From positions 1 through 64,000 of the forward strand of contig NZ_JAKPBU010000002.1 of the NCBI RefSeq assembly GCF_022662495.1: 64,000 bases of DNA, given 5' to 3'. Below the pieces are notes generated by a model. The model saw only the letters and a program-made list of their open reading frames with translations. It did no database searches and was not told the origin of the DNA. This stretch comes from Lysobacter sp. M2-1 (GTDB lineage: Bacteria > Pseudomonadota > Gammaproteobacteria > Xanthomonadales > Xanthomonadaceae). Shown here piece by piece: positions 55,246 to 64,000 of the stretch. Position numbers and translations under genes: made by a program. The first letter of the stretch is position 1. Each line of letters begins with the position of its first letter.

Positions 55246-57432
55246 ATGCGCATCAGCATGTTGGCGGCCGCGATGGCGGCTGGAGCAGTGTCCGCGGGAA
55301 TCGGAGCGGGCCAGGCGCGCGCGGACGAGGGCATGTGGATGCCCGCGCAGCTGCCGGACATCGCCGCACAGCTGAAGGAAGCCGGATTCAAGGGCGATCC
55401 GGAGGATCTGGCCGACCTGACCCGGGCACCGATGAATGCCGTGGTCAAGGTGGGCGGTGCGACGGGCGCCTTCGTCTCGAAGGACGGACTGGTACTGACC
55501 AACCACCACGTCGCCTTCGGCGTGATCCAGTACAACTCGGGCAAGTCGGTCGATGGCCAGACGCGCGACCTGATCGGCGACGGCTACATCGCCGCGAGCC
55601 GCGCTGAAGAGTTGCCGGCGAATCCGGACTATCGCGTGCTGGTCACCACCGGCTTCGACCGGGTCACCGGCCGCATCCTGGCCGACGCGCGCGGCAAGAC
55701 CGGGCGCACCTACTACGACGCCGTCGACGCGGCGACCAAGGCCGCGGTCGCCGAGTGCGAGGCCGACGCCGGGCATCGCTGCAGCGTGGCCAGCATGTAC
55801 TACGGCACCGACTACTACCTGATCAAGCAGCTGGAACTGAAGGACGTGCGCCTCGTCTATGCGCCGCCCGAGGCCATCGGCAACTACGGCGACGAAATCG
55901 ACAATTTCATGTGGCCGCGGCATAGCGGCGACTTCACCCTGCTGCGCGCCTACGTGGGCAAGGACGGTAAGCCTGCGGCCTATGCGCCCGACAACGTGCC
56001 CTATGCGCCTCCGGCGCATCTGCAGGTCTCCACCGACCCGGTGGGCGTGGGCGATTTCGCCATGCTCGCTGGCTATCCGGGCATTACCTACCGCCACCGC
56101 ATGGCCTCGGAGTTCAAGGACCAGGTGGAATGGCAGCTGCCATCGCGGGTCGAAATCTACGGCGCGATGATCAAGACCATAGAAACCGCAACTTCCGGCA
56201 ACAAGGACACGACCACGCTCTACGCCGCGCAGCTCGCCAGCCTCAAGAACAGCCTCAAGCGCGCCCAGGGCGAGCTCGACGGCCTGCGTCGCAGCGATGC
56301 GGTGCCGACGCGCGGTGAGGACGAGGCCGCGATGCTGGTCTGGCTTGCCGGGCAGCGTGATGCCAGGGACACGCGTGCCGACATTGCTGCCGCGCAGGCC
56401 GTACTGGACTCCGCTCGTGCGGAGCGCGAACGCGAGCAGCTGTTTGGCCTGATGCGCACGCAGACGCAGCTGCTCAAGAGCGCATTGCAGTTGCAGCGCC
56501 TGGCCGCCGAACGAGGCAAGCCCGACGCGCAGCGCGAGACCGGCTACCAGCAGCGCGACGAGGCGCTGATCGACGGCCAGCTCAAACAGGTGCAGCGCCG
56601 CTACGACGCGACCGTGGAAAAGGCGCTGCTGGCCGAACTGCTGCGCCGCTATCGCGCGCTGCCGGCGGACCAGCGCATCGCCGAGGTCGACGCGCTCTTC
56701 GGCCAGGACGAAGTCCAAGCCAAAGCCGCGCTGGACACCTTGTACGCGGGCACCAAACTCGGCACGGAGGACCAGCGCCTGCGCTGGATGTCGGCCGACG
56801 CCCAGGCGCTTGGGAACAGCGACGACCCGCTGCTCCAGGCGGCGGCAAAGCTGATGCCCGCGGTGCTGCGTGGAGAAGACACCGACAAGCAGCGCCAGGG
56901 CGAGCTGATGCGTCTGCGCCCGGCCTATATGCGCGCGCTCATCGCCTACCGGAAGTCCCAGGGCCGCGCGGTCTATCCCGATGCCAACTCCACCTTGCGG
57001 GTGAGCTATGGCAAGGTCAGTCCCATGTCGCCGCGCGATGGCGTGGACTACGTGCCGGTGACCACGGTGCAGGGCATCCTCGAAAAGCACACCGGCCAGG
57101 CCCCGTTCGATGCACCGCAGGCGCTGCGCGATGCAATCGTCAAGGGCGATTTCGGCAGCACCTCCGACCCGCGGCTCAAGACCCAGACCGTCGATTTCCT
57201 CACCAATCTCGACACCACCGGCGGCAATTCCGGTTCGCCCGTGCTCGACGCCAACGGCAAGCTCATCGGCCTGAATTTCGACAGCAACTGGGAGGCCGTC
57301 AGCGCCAGCTGGATGTACGACCCACGCTACAAGCGTGCGATCCACGTGGATGTGCGCTATCTGCGCTGGTTGCTGGCCAAGGTGTATCCGGCGCCGCACC
57401 TGCTAAAGGAAATGAACCTGCCTGCCGATTAG
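55246..57432 (+). CDS. S46 family dipeptidyl peptidase, exported
   Basis: S46 peptidases remove dipeptides from peptide N-termini in the periplasm. The 728-residue protein has a signal peptide (residues about 1-26), a chymotrypsin-type catalytic triad and a helical domain near residues 280-570. The predicted triad is H88 (TNHHVAFG), D229 (HSGDFTLL) and S662 (GGNSGSPVLD). The residue at the S1-specificity position in NFDSNWEA is S680, not the Arg associated with acidic-specific DPP11, so DPP7-like preference for hydrophobic residues is inferred. TAGAAT at about 55211 could be its -10 box. Confidence 0.93.
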   Translation: MRISMLAAAMAAGAVSAGIGAGQARADEGMWMPAQLPDIAAQLKEAGFKGDPEDLADLTRAPMNAVVKVGGATGAFVSKDGLVLTNHHVAFGVIQYNSGKSVDGQTRDLIGDGYIAASRAEELPANPDYRVLVTTGFDRVTGRILADARGKTGRTYYDAVDAATKAAVAECEADAGHRCSVASMYYGTDYYLIKQLELKDVRLVYAPPEAIGNYGDEIDNFMWPRHSGDFTLLRAYVGKDGKPAAYAPDNVPYAPPAHLQVSTDPVGVGDFAMLAGYPGITYRHRMASEFKDQVEWQLPSRVEIYGAMIKTIETATSGNKDTTTLYAAQLASLKNSLKRAQGELDGLRRSDAVPTRGEDEAAMLVWLAGQRDARDTRADIAAAQAVLDSARAEREREQLFGLMRTQTQLLKSALQLQRLAAERGKPDAQRETGYQQRDEALIDGQLKQVQRRYDATVEKALLAELLRRYRALPADQRIAEVDALFGQDEVQAKAALDTLYAGTKLGTEDQRLRWMSADAQALGNSDDPLLQAAAKLMPAVLRGEDTDKQRQGELMRLRPAYMRALIAYRKSQGRAVYPDANSTLRVSYGKVSPMSPRDGVDYVPVTTVQGILEKHTGQAPFDAPQALRDAIVKGDFGSTSDPRLKTQTVDFLTNLDTTGGNSGSPVLDANGKLIGLNFDSNWEAVSASWMYDPRYKRAIHVDVRYLRWLLAKVYPAPHLLKEMNLPAD

Positions 57433-57508
57433 CGGTTGCGGGACTGTCCTTGCGCTGACCGACCTTCGCGAAGCGAATTGAAGTTCGCCCGCCGGCAATG
57501 CGACAGCC

Positions 57509-57907
57509 TCACTCCGGCCGCACTTCGTAGTCGAAGGTGTAGAAGTGCTGCCCGTCGACGATCTCGATCTGCATGCTGCCGCTCAGGCCCTGCAGCCCGT
57601 CGGTGCCGGAGTCGGGGACCACGGTCAGCGACAGCGACGGCTTGCCACGCTCCATCACGCCGCTGTGCTGGGCGAAGAACACGCCCTTTCGACCGTCGAG
57701 CGTGCCGCTGACGCGTTCGATGGCGACATATGCGGCCGAGCCCTCGACCGCGGTGCCGACGGCCAGCATGTGGACCACGCTGGCGGCCTGCAACGGCCCT
57801 TCGAATGTCTTGTCGAAGCGGAAGTGGCCCGCTTCCGCACCGCCGCCCAGGTCGACGGCGCCCTGCGGCGTGCGCTTCACTTCGAACCTGCCTTTTGCCT
57901 GTGGCAT
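57509..57907 (-). CDS. DUF3224 family protein
   Basis: A 132-residue beta-rich protein of unknown function. It has the DUF3224 pattern GRFEVKRTPQG, KTFEGPLQAASVVHMLA, GSAAYVAIERVSGTLDGRKG and FFAQHSGVMERG, ending VVPDSGTDGLQGLSG. I chose the ATG at 57907 (MPQAKGRFEV) over one 39 bp upstream. Its stop faces that of the S46 gene. Confidence 0.85.
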   Translation of the reverse strand: MPQAKGRFEVKRTPQGAVDLGGGAEAGHFRFDKTFEGPLQAASVVHMLAVGTAVEGSAAYVAIERVSGTLDGRKGVFFAQHSGVMERGKPSLSLTVVPDSGTDGLQGLSGSMQIEIVDGQHFYTFDYEVRPE

Positions 57908-58088
57908 GGGGAACGCTCCGCGGGATGGGTGGGCATCGTCGCGCAAAGCGCCGGGGGCCGCCAGCAGCCGGGGCGGCGTCGTGTCCTCCAGGCGTATGCC
58001 GAACCGCTGACTGCCAGCCGCAACCGGCAGTCAGCCACCCCAGCGAGCGCTCTGATAACCTGCCGCGCCCGGTCCACTGCGTCGATCC

Positions 58089-58733
58089 ATGAGAATCCTG
58101 CTTGCCCGCCACGGCGAAACGCCCTGGAATGCCGAAGGCCGCTACCAGGGGCAGGAGGACATCCCGCTGTCGCCCGTGGGCGAAACGCAGGCGGCCGCCC
58201 TGGGCGCGCGCCTGCGGGACGTGGCGATCGACCGCGCCGTCTCCTCGCCGCTGTCGCGTTCGTTCCACACCGCCCAGCTCGCGCTGGGGCCGGAGCGCGC
58301 AGCGATGCTGACCACCGACGAGGGGTTGAAGGAAATCGCGCACGGCACCTGGGAAGGCCTGCTCTCCAGCGAGATCCGCGAGCGCGATCCCGAGCGCCTG
58401 CAGGCCTGGCGCGACGCGCCCCACGAAGTCCTCATGCCCGAGGGCGAGTCCCTGCAACACGTTTTCGAACGCGCCTGGCCGGCGCTCGCGCGTGCGGCAC
58501 GTGGCCTGGGCGATGGCGACACCCTGCTGGTCGTCGCCCACGATGCGGTCAATCGTGTGCTGCTCTGCCACGTGCTCGGGATTCCGTTCGCCAAGTTGTG
58601 GACCTTCCGCCAGGCGCCGACCACGCTCAACCTGCTGGAAGGCCCGGACCTCGAACATCTCGACGTGGTCCGCCTCAACGACTGCGCGCACCACACGCCG
58701 CTGTTTGGCGAGGCCGTGCACCGGGCGCTGTGA
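58089..58733 (+). CDS. Histidine phosphatase family protein
   Basis: A 214-residue phosphoglycerate-mutase-like phosphatase with the catalytic RHG motif in MRILLARHGETPWNAEGRYQ and the second histidine in VVAHDAVNR. The family includes phosphoglycerate mutases, CobC and other phosphatases, so the substrate is not determined. folC follows after 73 bp. Confidence 0.88.
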   Translation: MRILLARHGETPWNAEGRYQGQEDIPLSPVGETQAAALGARLRDVAIDRAVSSPLSRSFHTAQLALGPERAAMLTTDEGLKEIAHGTWEGLLSSEIRERDPERLQAWRDAPHEVLMPEGESLQHVFERAWPALARAARGLGDGDTLLVVAHDAVNRVLLCHVLGIPFAKLWTFRQAPTTLNLLEGPDLEHLDVVRLNDCAHHTPLFGEAVHRAL

Positions 58734-58806
58734 ACGGCGGACTTTGGCGCTGCAGCCTGCGGGAACCTGGCTTGGTTCGCCGTGAAATCCGCCGCTTCGA
58801 TCGAGC

Positions 58807-60150
58807 ATGACACGTACCCTCGCCGACTGGCTGGACTACATCGAGGCCCAGCACCCCAAGTCCATCGACATGGGCCTGGACCGGGTGCGCGAAGTCGCCC
58901 GGCGCATGCAGCTGGCCAAGCCGGCGCGTCACGTGATCACCGTCGCCGGCACCAACGGCAAGGGCTCGACGGTCGCCTTCGTCGAATCCATCGCGCTCGC
59001 GGCCGGCTGGAAGGTCGGCGCGTATACATCGCCGCATCTGCTGCGCTACAACGAGCGCGTACGGATCGGCGGCGTCGAAGCCGCAGATGCGGATCTGGTG
59101 GCCGCATTCGAAGCCGTGGAAGCGGCGCGGCTGGGGCGGCCGCCCGGCGCTCCGGACCGGATGTCGGGCGAGACGACAGGTGCTGCTCCCGCAGAGCAGG
59201 ATCGCCCCGTGTCGCTCACCTATTTCGAATACGGCACGCTCGCCGCGCTATGGCTGTTCGGCCATAGCGGGCTTGACCTGGCGATCCTGGAAGTCGGTCT
59301 GGGCGGGCGCCTGGACGCGACCAACCTCATCGATCCGGACGTGGCCGTGGTCACCACGGTGGACCTGGATCACCAGGACTGGCTCGGCGCCGGGCGCGAG
59401 GCGATCGGCTTGGAGAAGGCCGGCATCGCCCGCGCCTGGAAGCCTCTCGTGCTCGGCGAGGACGATCCGCCGGCCAGCGTGCTGCGGCATGCCTATGCCA
59501 TCGGCGCCCCGGCGATCCGGGCCGGCTGCGACTTCTTCGTCGATCCGCCCGCCGAAGGTGTCGGTACATGGCGCTGGCGGGAGCTTGGTTTCGAACTCGA
59601 GCTGCCGATGCCGCCCCTGGCGGCGCCGGTGCAACTGCGCAATGCGGCCACCGCGATCGCCGCGCTGCGTTCTCTTGATGAGGACATCCCCGACGAGGCC
59701 TTCATGCGTGGCGTGGCGCAGGTGCATATCAATGCGCGCCTGCAGCGGTTCGCTCTGGATGGGATCGAGGTTCTCGTCGACGTCGGCCACAATCCGCAAG
59801 CCGCGCGCGAGCTGGCGGCCGCACTGCTCGCCAGGCCCTGCATCGGGCGCACCATCGCGGTGTACGCGGCGCTTGCGGACAAGGACCATGCGGCGGTGGT
59901 GGCGGGGCTGGCGGCGCAGGTGGATGCCTGGCTGCTGGCCAGCTCGCTGGCGGCCGGTGCGCGTGGTCTGGGCGCGGATGAACTCGCGTCGCGTCTTGCG
60001 GGGACCCCGGCGGCCTCCGCGGAGCGGTACGTCGATGTCGCGACGGCCCTGCACGCCGCACGCGCCCAGGCCCGTGCCGGCGACCGCATCCTGGTGTTCG
60101 GCTCCTTCCATGCGGCGGCCGAGGCGTTGCAGGCGCTGAACCGGACCTAG
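58807..60150 (+). CDS. folC: Bifunctional folylpolyglutamate/dihydrofolate synthase
   Basis: It adds glutamate to dihydropteroate and to folates. The 447-residue protein is a Mur-ligase relative, with the P-loop GTNGKGST (residues 48-55), TSPHLLRYNERVRIGG, and LGGRLDATNLIDPDVAVVTT. The length is typical. A SPOR-domain gene and purF follow in the same direction. Confidence 0.96.
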   Translation: MTRTLADWLDYIEAQHPKSIDMGLDRVREVARRMQLAKPARHVITVAGTNGKGSTVAFVESIALAAGWKVGAYTSPHLLRYNERVRIGGVEAADADLVAAFEAVEAARLGRPPGAPDRMSGETTGAAPAEQDRPVSLTYFEYGTLAALWLFGHSGLDLAILEVGLGGRLDATNLIDPDVAVVTTVDLDHQDWLGAGREAIGLEKAGIARAWKPLVLGEDDPPASVLRHAYAIGAPAIRAGCDFFVDPPAEGVGTWRWRELGFELELPMPPLAAPVQLRNAATAIAALRSLDEDIPDEAFMRGVAQVHINARLQRFALDGIEVLVDVGHNPQAARELAAALLARPCIGRTIAVYAALADKDHAAVVAGLAAQVDAWLLASSLAAGARGLGADELASRLAGTPAASAERYVDVATALHAARAQARAGDRILVFGSFHAAAEALQALNRT

Positions 60151-60238
60151 GTTCGCACCCGGCCCGCAGTCGGGGCACGACAGGCCACGCGTATAATTCC
60201 GCACGCCTTCAGATCGCCCCACGACCGAGCGAGTGCCG

Positions 60239-61207
60239 ATGGATACTCCGACGAAACAGCGCCTGGTCGGCGCTGCCGTGCTGATCGCGCTGGCCGTGAT
60301 CTTCCTGCCGATGCTGGTGAAGGGCCCGGCGCCCGACAGCGGCGTTTCCGACGTGCCGCTGGACATCCCCAACCAGCCGCCGAGCGGAATGGAAACCCGC
60401 GACCTGCCGCTGGTGAGCCCGCAGGCGGGGGACGAGGGCGCGCTCGCAACACCCGCACCGCCGGCGGGGGAAAGGCTGCCCACCGTCGACACGGCCGACG
60501 CCGGCGCCGAGCCGATGCAGCCACCCAGCGTGGTGGGCGGCGATTACGCCGTGCATTTCGGCTCCTACGCCACTCGCGCCGATGCCGGCACCGTCGTCGG
60601 TCACCTGCGCGGCTCGCAGCTGCCGGGCTACAGCGAGCAGACCACGCTCAATGGTCGCAGCGCCTGGCGCGTGCGCATCGGGCCCTATGCCACCCGCGCC
60701 GACGCCGAAGCCGCGCGCCTGCGCGCCGCGCACGTGCGCGATGACGTGGGCGCCCGCGTGGTGGTGCTGGATGCCGATGCGGGCACAGCCGCCACAACCG
60801 CACCCGCCGCCAGTACCTCGCAACCGGTCGCCAAGCCGGCCGCAGCGGCGGTGACCACCGAGCCCCTGCCAGCGGAAACGCCAGCGCCGAAACCTGCGAC
60901 CGCGCCGGTGGCGACGGCGCCGACAGAAACTCCCAGGCCGGCAGCGCCTGCGTCCGCGCCCGCCGCTTCCGGTACCGGGTTCGCAGTGCAGGTCGGCGCC
61001 TTCGGCAACGCCACCGAAGCCGGGAAGCTGCGCGATCGCCTGCGCGCTGCCGGTTTCACCGCCTTCACCGAAACGGTCAACAGCGACAAGGGTGCGCTCA
61101 CCCGCGTGCGCGTGGGCCCGGTGCTCAGCCGTGCCGAAGCCGACCAGCTGCGCGCGCAGCTGAGCGCGAAAGCCGGCGTCAGCGGCATCGTGCGCCCACA
61201 TCCCTGA
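60239..61207 (+). CDS. SPOR-domain membrane protein
   Basis: A 322-residue protein with a single N-terminal membrane anchor (residues about 9-28, LVGAAVLIALAVIFLPML), a periplasmic Pro/Ala-rich linker, and two SPOR domains (about residues 96-175 and 244-320) that bind septal, denuded peptidoglycan. It resembles DedD in position. The ATG at 60239 was preferred to a GTG 6 bp upstream. No cvpA follows; purF starts 22 bp later. Confidence 0.88.
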   Translation: MDTPTKQRLVGAAVLIALAVIFLPMLVKGPAPDSGVSDVPLDIPNQPPSGMETRDLPLVSPQAGDEGALATPAPPAGERLPTVDTADAGAEPMQPPSVVGGDYAVHFGSYATRADAGTVVGHLRGSQLPGYSEQTTLNGRSAWRVRIGPYATRADAEAARLRAAHVRDDVGARVVVLDADAGTAATTAPAASTSQPVAKPAAAAVTTEPLPAETPAPKPATAPVATAPTETPRPAAPASAPAASGTGFAVQVGAFGNATEAGKLRDRLRAAGFTAFTETVNSDKGALTRVRVGPVLSRAEADQLRAQLSAKAGVSGIVRPHP

Positions 61208-61228
61208 GCGCGAGGAGCAAACACACAC

Positions 61229-62701
61229 ATGTGCGGCATCGTCGGCATCGTCGGCACCTCGGACGTCGCAGCCCAGCTGTACGACGGGCTGACCGTGCTG
61301 CAGCACCGCGGCCAGGATGCCGCCGGCATCGCCACCGTCAACGGCACCCAGCTGCGCGTGCACAAGGGCAACGGCCTGGTGCGCGACGTGTTCGACGCCA
61401 AGGCCATGACCCTGCTCGAAGGCAAGGTCGGCGTCGGCCACTGTCGCTACCCGACCGCGGGCAGCGAGGGCAGCGACGAGGCGCAGCCGTTCTACGTGAA
61501 TTCGCCTTACGGGATCGCGCTGGCGCACAACGGCAACCTGATCAACACCGATGCGCTGCGGCGCGAGGTGTTCGAACAGGACCGCCGCAACGTCAACACC
61601 CAGTCCGATTCGGAAGTGCTGCTCAACGTGTTCGCGCACGAGCTGGACATGCAGAAGGCGCTCACGCCCGAAAGCGCGTTCCGCGCGGTGGAAGGCGTCA
61701 ACCGCCGTGCCCGCGGCGGCTATGCGGTGGTGGCCACGGTGTTGGGGCTGGGCCTGGTCGCCTTCCGCGATCCGCACGGGATCCGTCCGCTGGTGCTCGG
61801 TCGCCGGTTGGGGGATGCGGGCCCCGAGTATGCGATCGCTTCGGAATCGGTGGCGCTGGACATCCTCGGTTTCGAGCGCGTGCGCGACGTGCGCCCGGGC
61901 GAGGCGATCGTGGTCACCGCGCGCGGCGAGCTGCACGAGCGGCAGTGCGCCGAACCGCAGCAGCACGCGCCGTGCATCTTCGAGTACGTCTATTTCGCGC
62001 GCCCGGACTCGATGATAGAGGAGATCTCGGTGCACAAGGCGCGCATGCGCATGGGCGTGACCCTGGGCGAGAAGATCCTGCGCGAGCGGCCCGATCACGA
62101 CATCGACGTGGTGATCCCGATTCCGGATACCTCGCGCGACTCGGCGCTGGAAATCGCCAACGTACTCGGCGTGAAGTACCGCGAGGGCTTCATCAAGAAC
62201 CGGTACGTGGGCCGCACCTTCATCATGCCGGGGCAGGGCGAGCGCGCGAAATCGGTCAAGCGCAAGCTCAATCCGATCCCGCTGGAGTTCCGCAACCGCG
62301 TGGTGCTGCTCGTCGACGATTCGATCGTGCGCGGCACCACCTCGAGCCAGATCGTGCAGATGGCGCGCGACGCCGGTGCGCGCAAGGTCTACCTGGCCAG
62401 CGCCGCGCCGCCGGTGCGTTACCCCAACATCTACGGCATCGACATGCCCACGCCCGAGGAACTGATCGCGCACGGTCGCAGCGAGGACGAGATCGAACGG
62501 ATGATCGGCTGCGACTGGCTGGTCTATCAGGATCTGGCCGACCTGGAAGCCGCAGTCGCGGGGCCGAAGTTTCCGGGCCGCGTGTTCGATTCGTCCTGCT
62601 TCAGTGGCGAGTACGTGACCGGCGTGGAGCCAGGCTATTTCGAGGGGCTCAAGCGCTTGCGTTCGGACGATGCGAAGCGCCAGCGCCGGCTGGCGCTTTG
62701 A
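61229..62701 (+). CDS. purF: Amidophosphoribosyltransferase
   Basis: The first committed enzyme of purine synthesis. It transfers ammonia from glutamine to PRPP. The 490-residue protein begins [13 protein letters not shown], exposing the catalytic Cys after removal of Met. The PRPP-binding motif [18 protein letters not shown] is near residue 357. The length fits the proteobacterial type without a long propeptide. Confidence 0.98.
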   Translation: MCGIVGIVGTSDVAAQLYDGLTVLQHRGQDAAGIATVNGTQLRVHKGNGLVRDVFDAKAMTLLEGKVGVGHCRYPTAGSEGSDEAQPFYVNSPYGIALAHNGNLINTDALRREVFEQDRRNVNTQSDSEVLLNVFAHELDMQKALTPESAFRAVEGVNRRARGGYAVVATVLGLGLVAFRDPHGIRPLVLGRRLGDAGPEYAIASESVALDILGFERVRDVRPGEAIVVTARGELHERQCAEPQQHAPCIFEYVYFARPDSMIEEISVHKARMRMGVTLGEKILRERPDHDIDVVIPIPDTSRDSALEIANVLGVKYREGFIKNRYVGRTFIMPGQGERAKSVKRKLNPIPLEFRNRVVLLVDDSIVRGTTSSQIVQMARDAGARKVYLASAAPPVRYPNIYGIDMPTPEELIAHGRSEDEIERMIGCDWLVYQDLADLEAAVAGPKFPGRVFDSSCFSGEYVTGVEPGYFEGLKRLRSDDAKRQRRLAL

Positions 62702-62711
62702 CACCCTGCGT

Positions 62712-62781
62712 GTAGGAGCGACGTGAGTCGCGAGCATCTGACCGGAACGCGCGAACAGCTCGCGACTCACGTCGCTCCTGC
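62712..62781. repeat. GTAGGAGCG-type inverted repeat, copy 2
   Basis: The 23-bp arms 62712-62734 and 62759-62781 are inverted repeats matching at 22 of 23 positions, enclosing a 24-bp loop. The left arm contains AGGAG, a spacer CGAC, and the GTG start codon of the DUF455 gene, so the repeat provides both the ribosome-binding sequence and the start codon. Confidence 0.85.
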
Positions 62782-63586
62782 GACACGGCTGTTCGCCACG
62801 GCCAGGACCTGCCTGGATGCCGCGACCTGCGAAGCCAAGGTCGCGTCGACCTTCGCCGCCGCGCAGGCGTTCCAGCGCGGTGAGCTGGACATCGACGACA
62901 ACGGTGCCGCGCCCGAACCCATCCACATGCCCGGACGCCCGCCCAAACCGACACTGGTGCATCCGCGCGATCTCCCCAGACGCGGCTTCGGAACGCAAGC
63001 CGGGCGCGCGGTGTTCGTCCACTCCATTGCCCATATCGAGTTCAATGCGATCGACCTGGCCTGGGATGCGGTCTACCGCTTCCGTGGCCTGCCCGAAAGG
63101 TTCTATGCGGACTGGGTAGGCGTTGCCAACGACGAGGCCCGGCATTTCGTGATGCTGCGCGATCGGCTGCGCCAGCTTGGGCACGACTACGGCGACTTCG
63201 ACGCGCACAACGGTCTGTGGGAAATGGCGGAAAAGACGGCGCATTCCGGGCTGGCGCGGATGGCGCTGGTGCCGCGGGTGCTGGAGGCGCGCGGACTGGA
63301 CGTGACACCCGGCATGATCGTCAAGCTGCGCGCCCTCGGCGACGATGCGACCGCAGACATCCTGGAGGTGATCCTGCGAGAGGAAGTCGCGCACGTCGCC
63401 GCCGGCTCGCGCTGGTTCCGCTGGTTCTGCGAGCGCGAAGGCTTGGAACCGCATGCCGAGTTCCGGCGCCTGCTGCGCGAGCACGCCGGCGGAGCCCTGC
63501 ACGGCCCGTTCAACCTGGAGGCACGCCTGGCGGCCGGGTTCGACGAGGACGAGCTGCGCAGCCTGCAGGCCGTCAGTTCCTCTTAA
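62723..63586 (+). CDS. DUF455 ferritin-like protein
   Basis: A 287-residue predicted di-iron, ferritin-like protein of unknown function. Candidate ligand motifs are HIEFNAIDLAW, ANDEARHFVML and LREEVAHVAAGSRW. The first 20 or so residues are encoded by the inverted repeat at 62712-62781 and start at GTG; homology to the family seems to begin near RLFATARTCLDAA. No in-frame ATG lies between the GTG and that region. Either the repeat created the start, or translation starts at a rare codon further in. Confidence 0.8.
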   Translation: MSREHLTGTREQLATHVAPATRLFATARTCLDAATCEAKVASTFAAAQAFQRGELDIDDNGAAPEPIHMPGRPPKPTLVHPRDLPRRGFGTQAGRAVFVHSIAHIEFNAIDLAWDAVYRFRGLPERFYADWVGVANDEARHFVMLRDRLRQLGHDYGDFDAHNGLWEMAEKTAHSGLARMALVPRVLEARGLDVTPGMIVKLRALGDDATADILEVILREEVAHVAAGSRWFRWFCEREGLEPHAEFRRLLREHAGGALHGPFNLEARLAAGFDEDELRSLQAVSSS

Positions 63587-63638
63587 CGTGTCCCCGCGCA
63601 GGCTTGGTGGGCCGATGCCGATTCCAGGAGAGTCCGAC

Positions 63639-64000
63639 ATGTCACGTACCGCTGCGGTTGTCTCGTTCGCGTGCGCGCTCGCGCTGGTATGCATCGCCGG
63701 CTGCACGGCGCCGGACCCCCAGCCGACTCCCGAATCGCCAGCAGCGCCCACGCCGCCGACGCCAGCGACCGATACACCGCCCCCGCAGGGCAAGCGCGGC
63801 CCGGGGCAGGAAGGCGAACCGGTGCTCGCCTATCGGGTCGTAGGCACCGAGCCGTTCTGGGGCATACGCGTGGACGGCGACACCCTGCACTTCACCACGA
63901 TGGAAGACCAGGTCGGCAAGCATCTGACCGGGCAGCACACGCTGCAGGCCGATGGCATCCGCTACGAAGGGACGGACGCTGGTACCGCGTTCGAACTGGA
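63639..64000 (+). CDS. Lipoprotein, cut by the window end
   Basis: Only the first 120 or so residues are present. The protein has a lipoprotein signal with lipobox IAGC near residues 19-22, a Pro/Ala-rich linker, then VVGTEPFWGIRVDGDTLHFT, which resembles a conserved domain found in a group of bacterial lipoproteins of unknown function. AGGAG precedes the ATG. The 3' end is outside the window. Confidence 0.7.
   Translation, partial: MSRTAAVVSFACALALVCIAGCTAPDPQPTPESPAAPTPPTPATDTPPPQGKRGPGQEGEPVLAYRVVGTEPFWGIRVDGDTLHFTTMEDQVGKHLTGQHTLQADGIRYEGTDAGTAFEL

Noticed and set aside
60209-63793. A 1194-codon open frame on the - strand across SPOR, purF and DUF455
   Set aside because: It spans several well-supported + strand genes and has shadow-type composition.

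Overview
The window is chromosomal DNA from a high-GC gammaproteobacterium, most likely of the Xanthomonadaceae/Lysobacteraceae (Lysobacter, Luteimonas or a close relative). The reasons are the protein sequences and gene order of the ribosomal cluster, the class II DAHP synthase, the S46 dipeptidyl peptidase, and GTAGGAGCG-type and CGTCATCC-type intergenic repeats, which I associate with that family. This placement is from memory of family features, not from a search. I see no phage, insertion sequence, CRISPR array or plasmid functions.

Bases 1-33540 are one long block of transcription and translation genes, all on the + strand: tuf1, tRNA-Trp, secE-nusG, rplKA, rplJL, rpoBC, the str group (rpsL, rpsG, fusA, tuf2), the S10 group (rpsJ to rpsQ), the spc group (rplN to secY) and the alpha group (rpsM, rpsK, rpsD, rpoA, rplQ). 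It closes with a clear intrinsic terminator at 33563-33586. The genes are conventional. The spacers are less so: several are 300-480 bp long and carry hairpins, short tandem repeats and MITE-like inverted repeats. rpmJ is absent between secY and rpsM.

Bases 33541-49165 are mainly central metabolism: dsbB, class II DAHP synthase, a DUF2127 membrane protein and thpR-typA (both - strand), a peptidyl-prolyl isomerase, an aspartate-type aminotransferase, malate dehydrogenase, and a split methylcitrate cluster. prpB and prpC are separated by a terminator-like hairpin. prpD follows only after a small potassium channel, a cell-wall hydrolase and a 2,4-dienoyl-CoA reductase. Together these genes connect propionyl-CoA and unsaturated fatty-acid breakdown to the TCA cycle.

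Bases 49166-64000 hold an OmpA-type outer-membrane protein with a strong terminator, an uncharacterised secreted protein, an RsuA-family pseudouridine synthase, kbl and tdh (threonine catabolism, split by a membrane-protein gene on the other strand), an S46 dipeptidyl peptidase, DUF3224, a histidine phosphatase, folC-SPOR-purF (without the cvpA often found there), a DUF455 ferritin-like protein, and a lipoprotein cut by the window end. The most unusual single observation is a 70-bp inverted repeat at 62712-62781 that supplies both the ribosome-binding sequence and the start codon of the DUF455 gene. I found no convincing new multi-gene system. The other notable signals are in the intergenic DNA of the ribosomal cluster.
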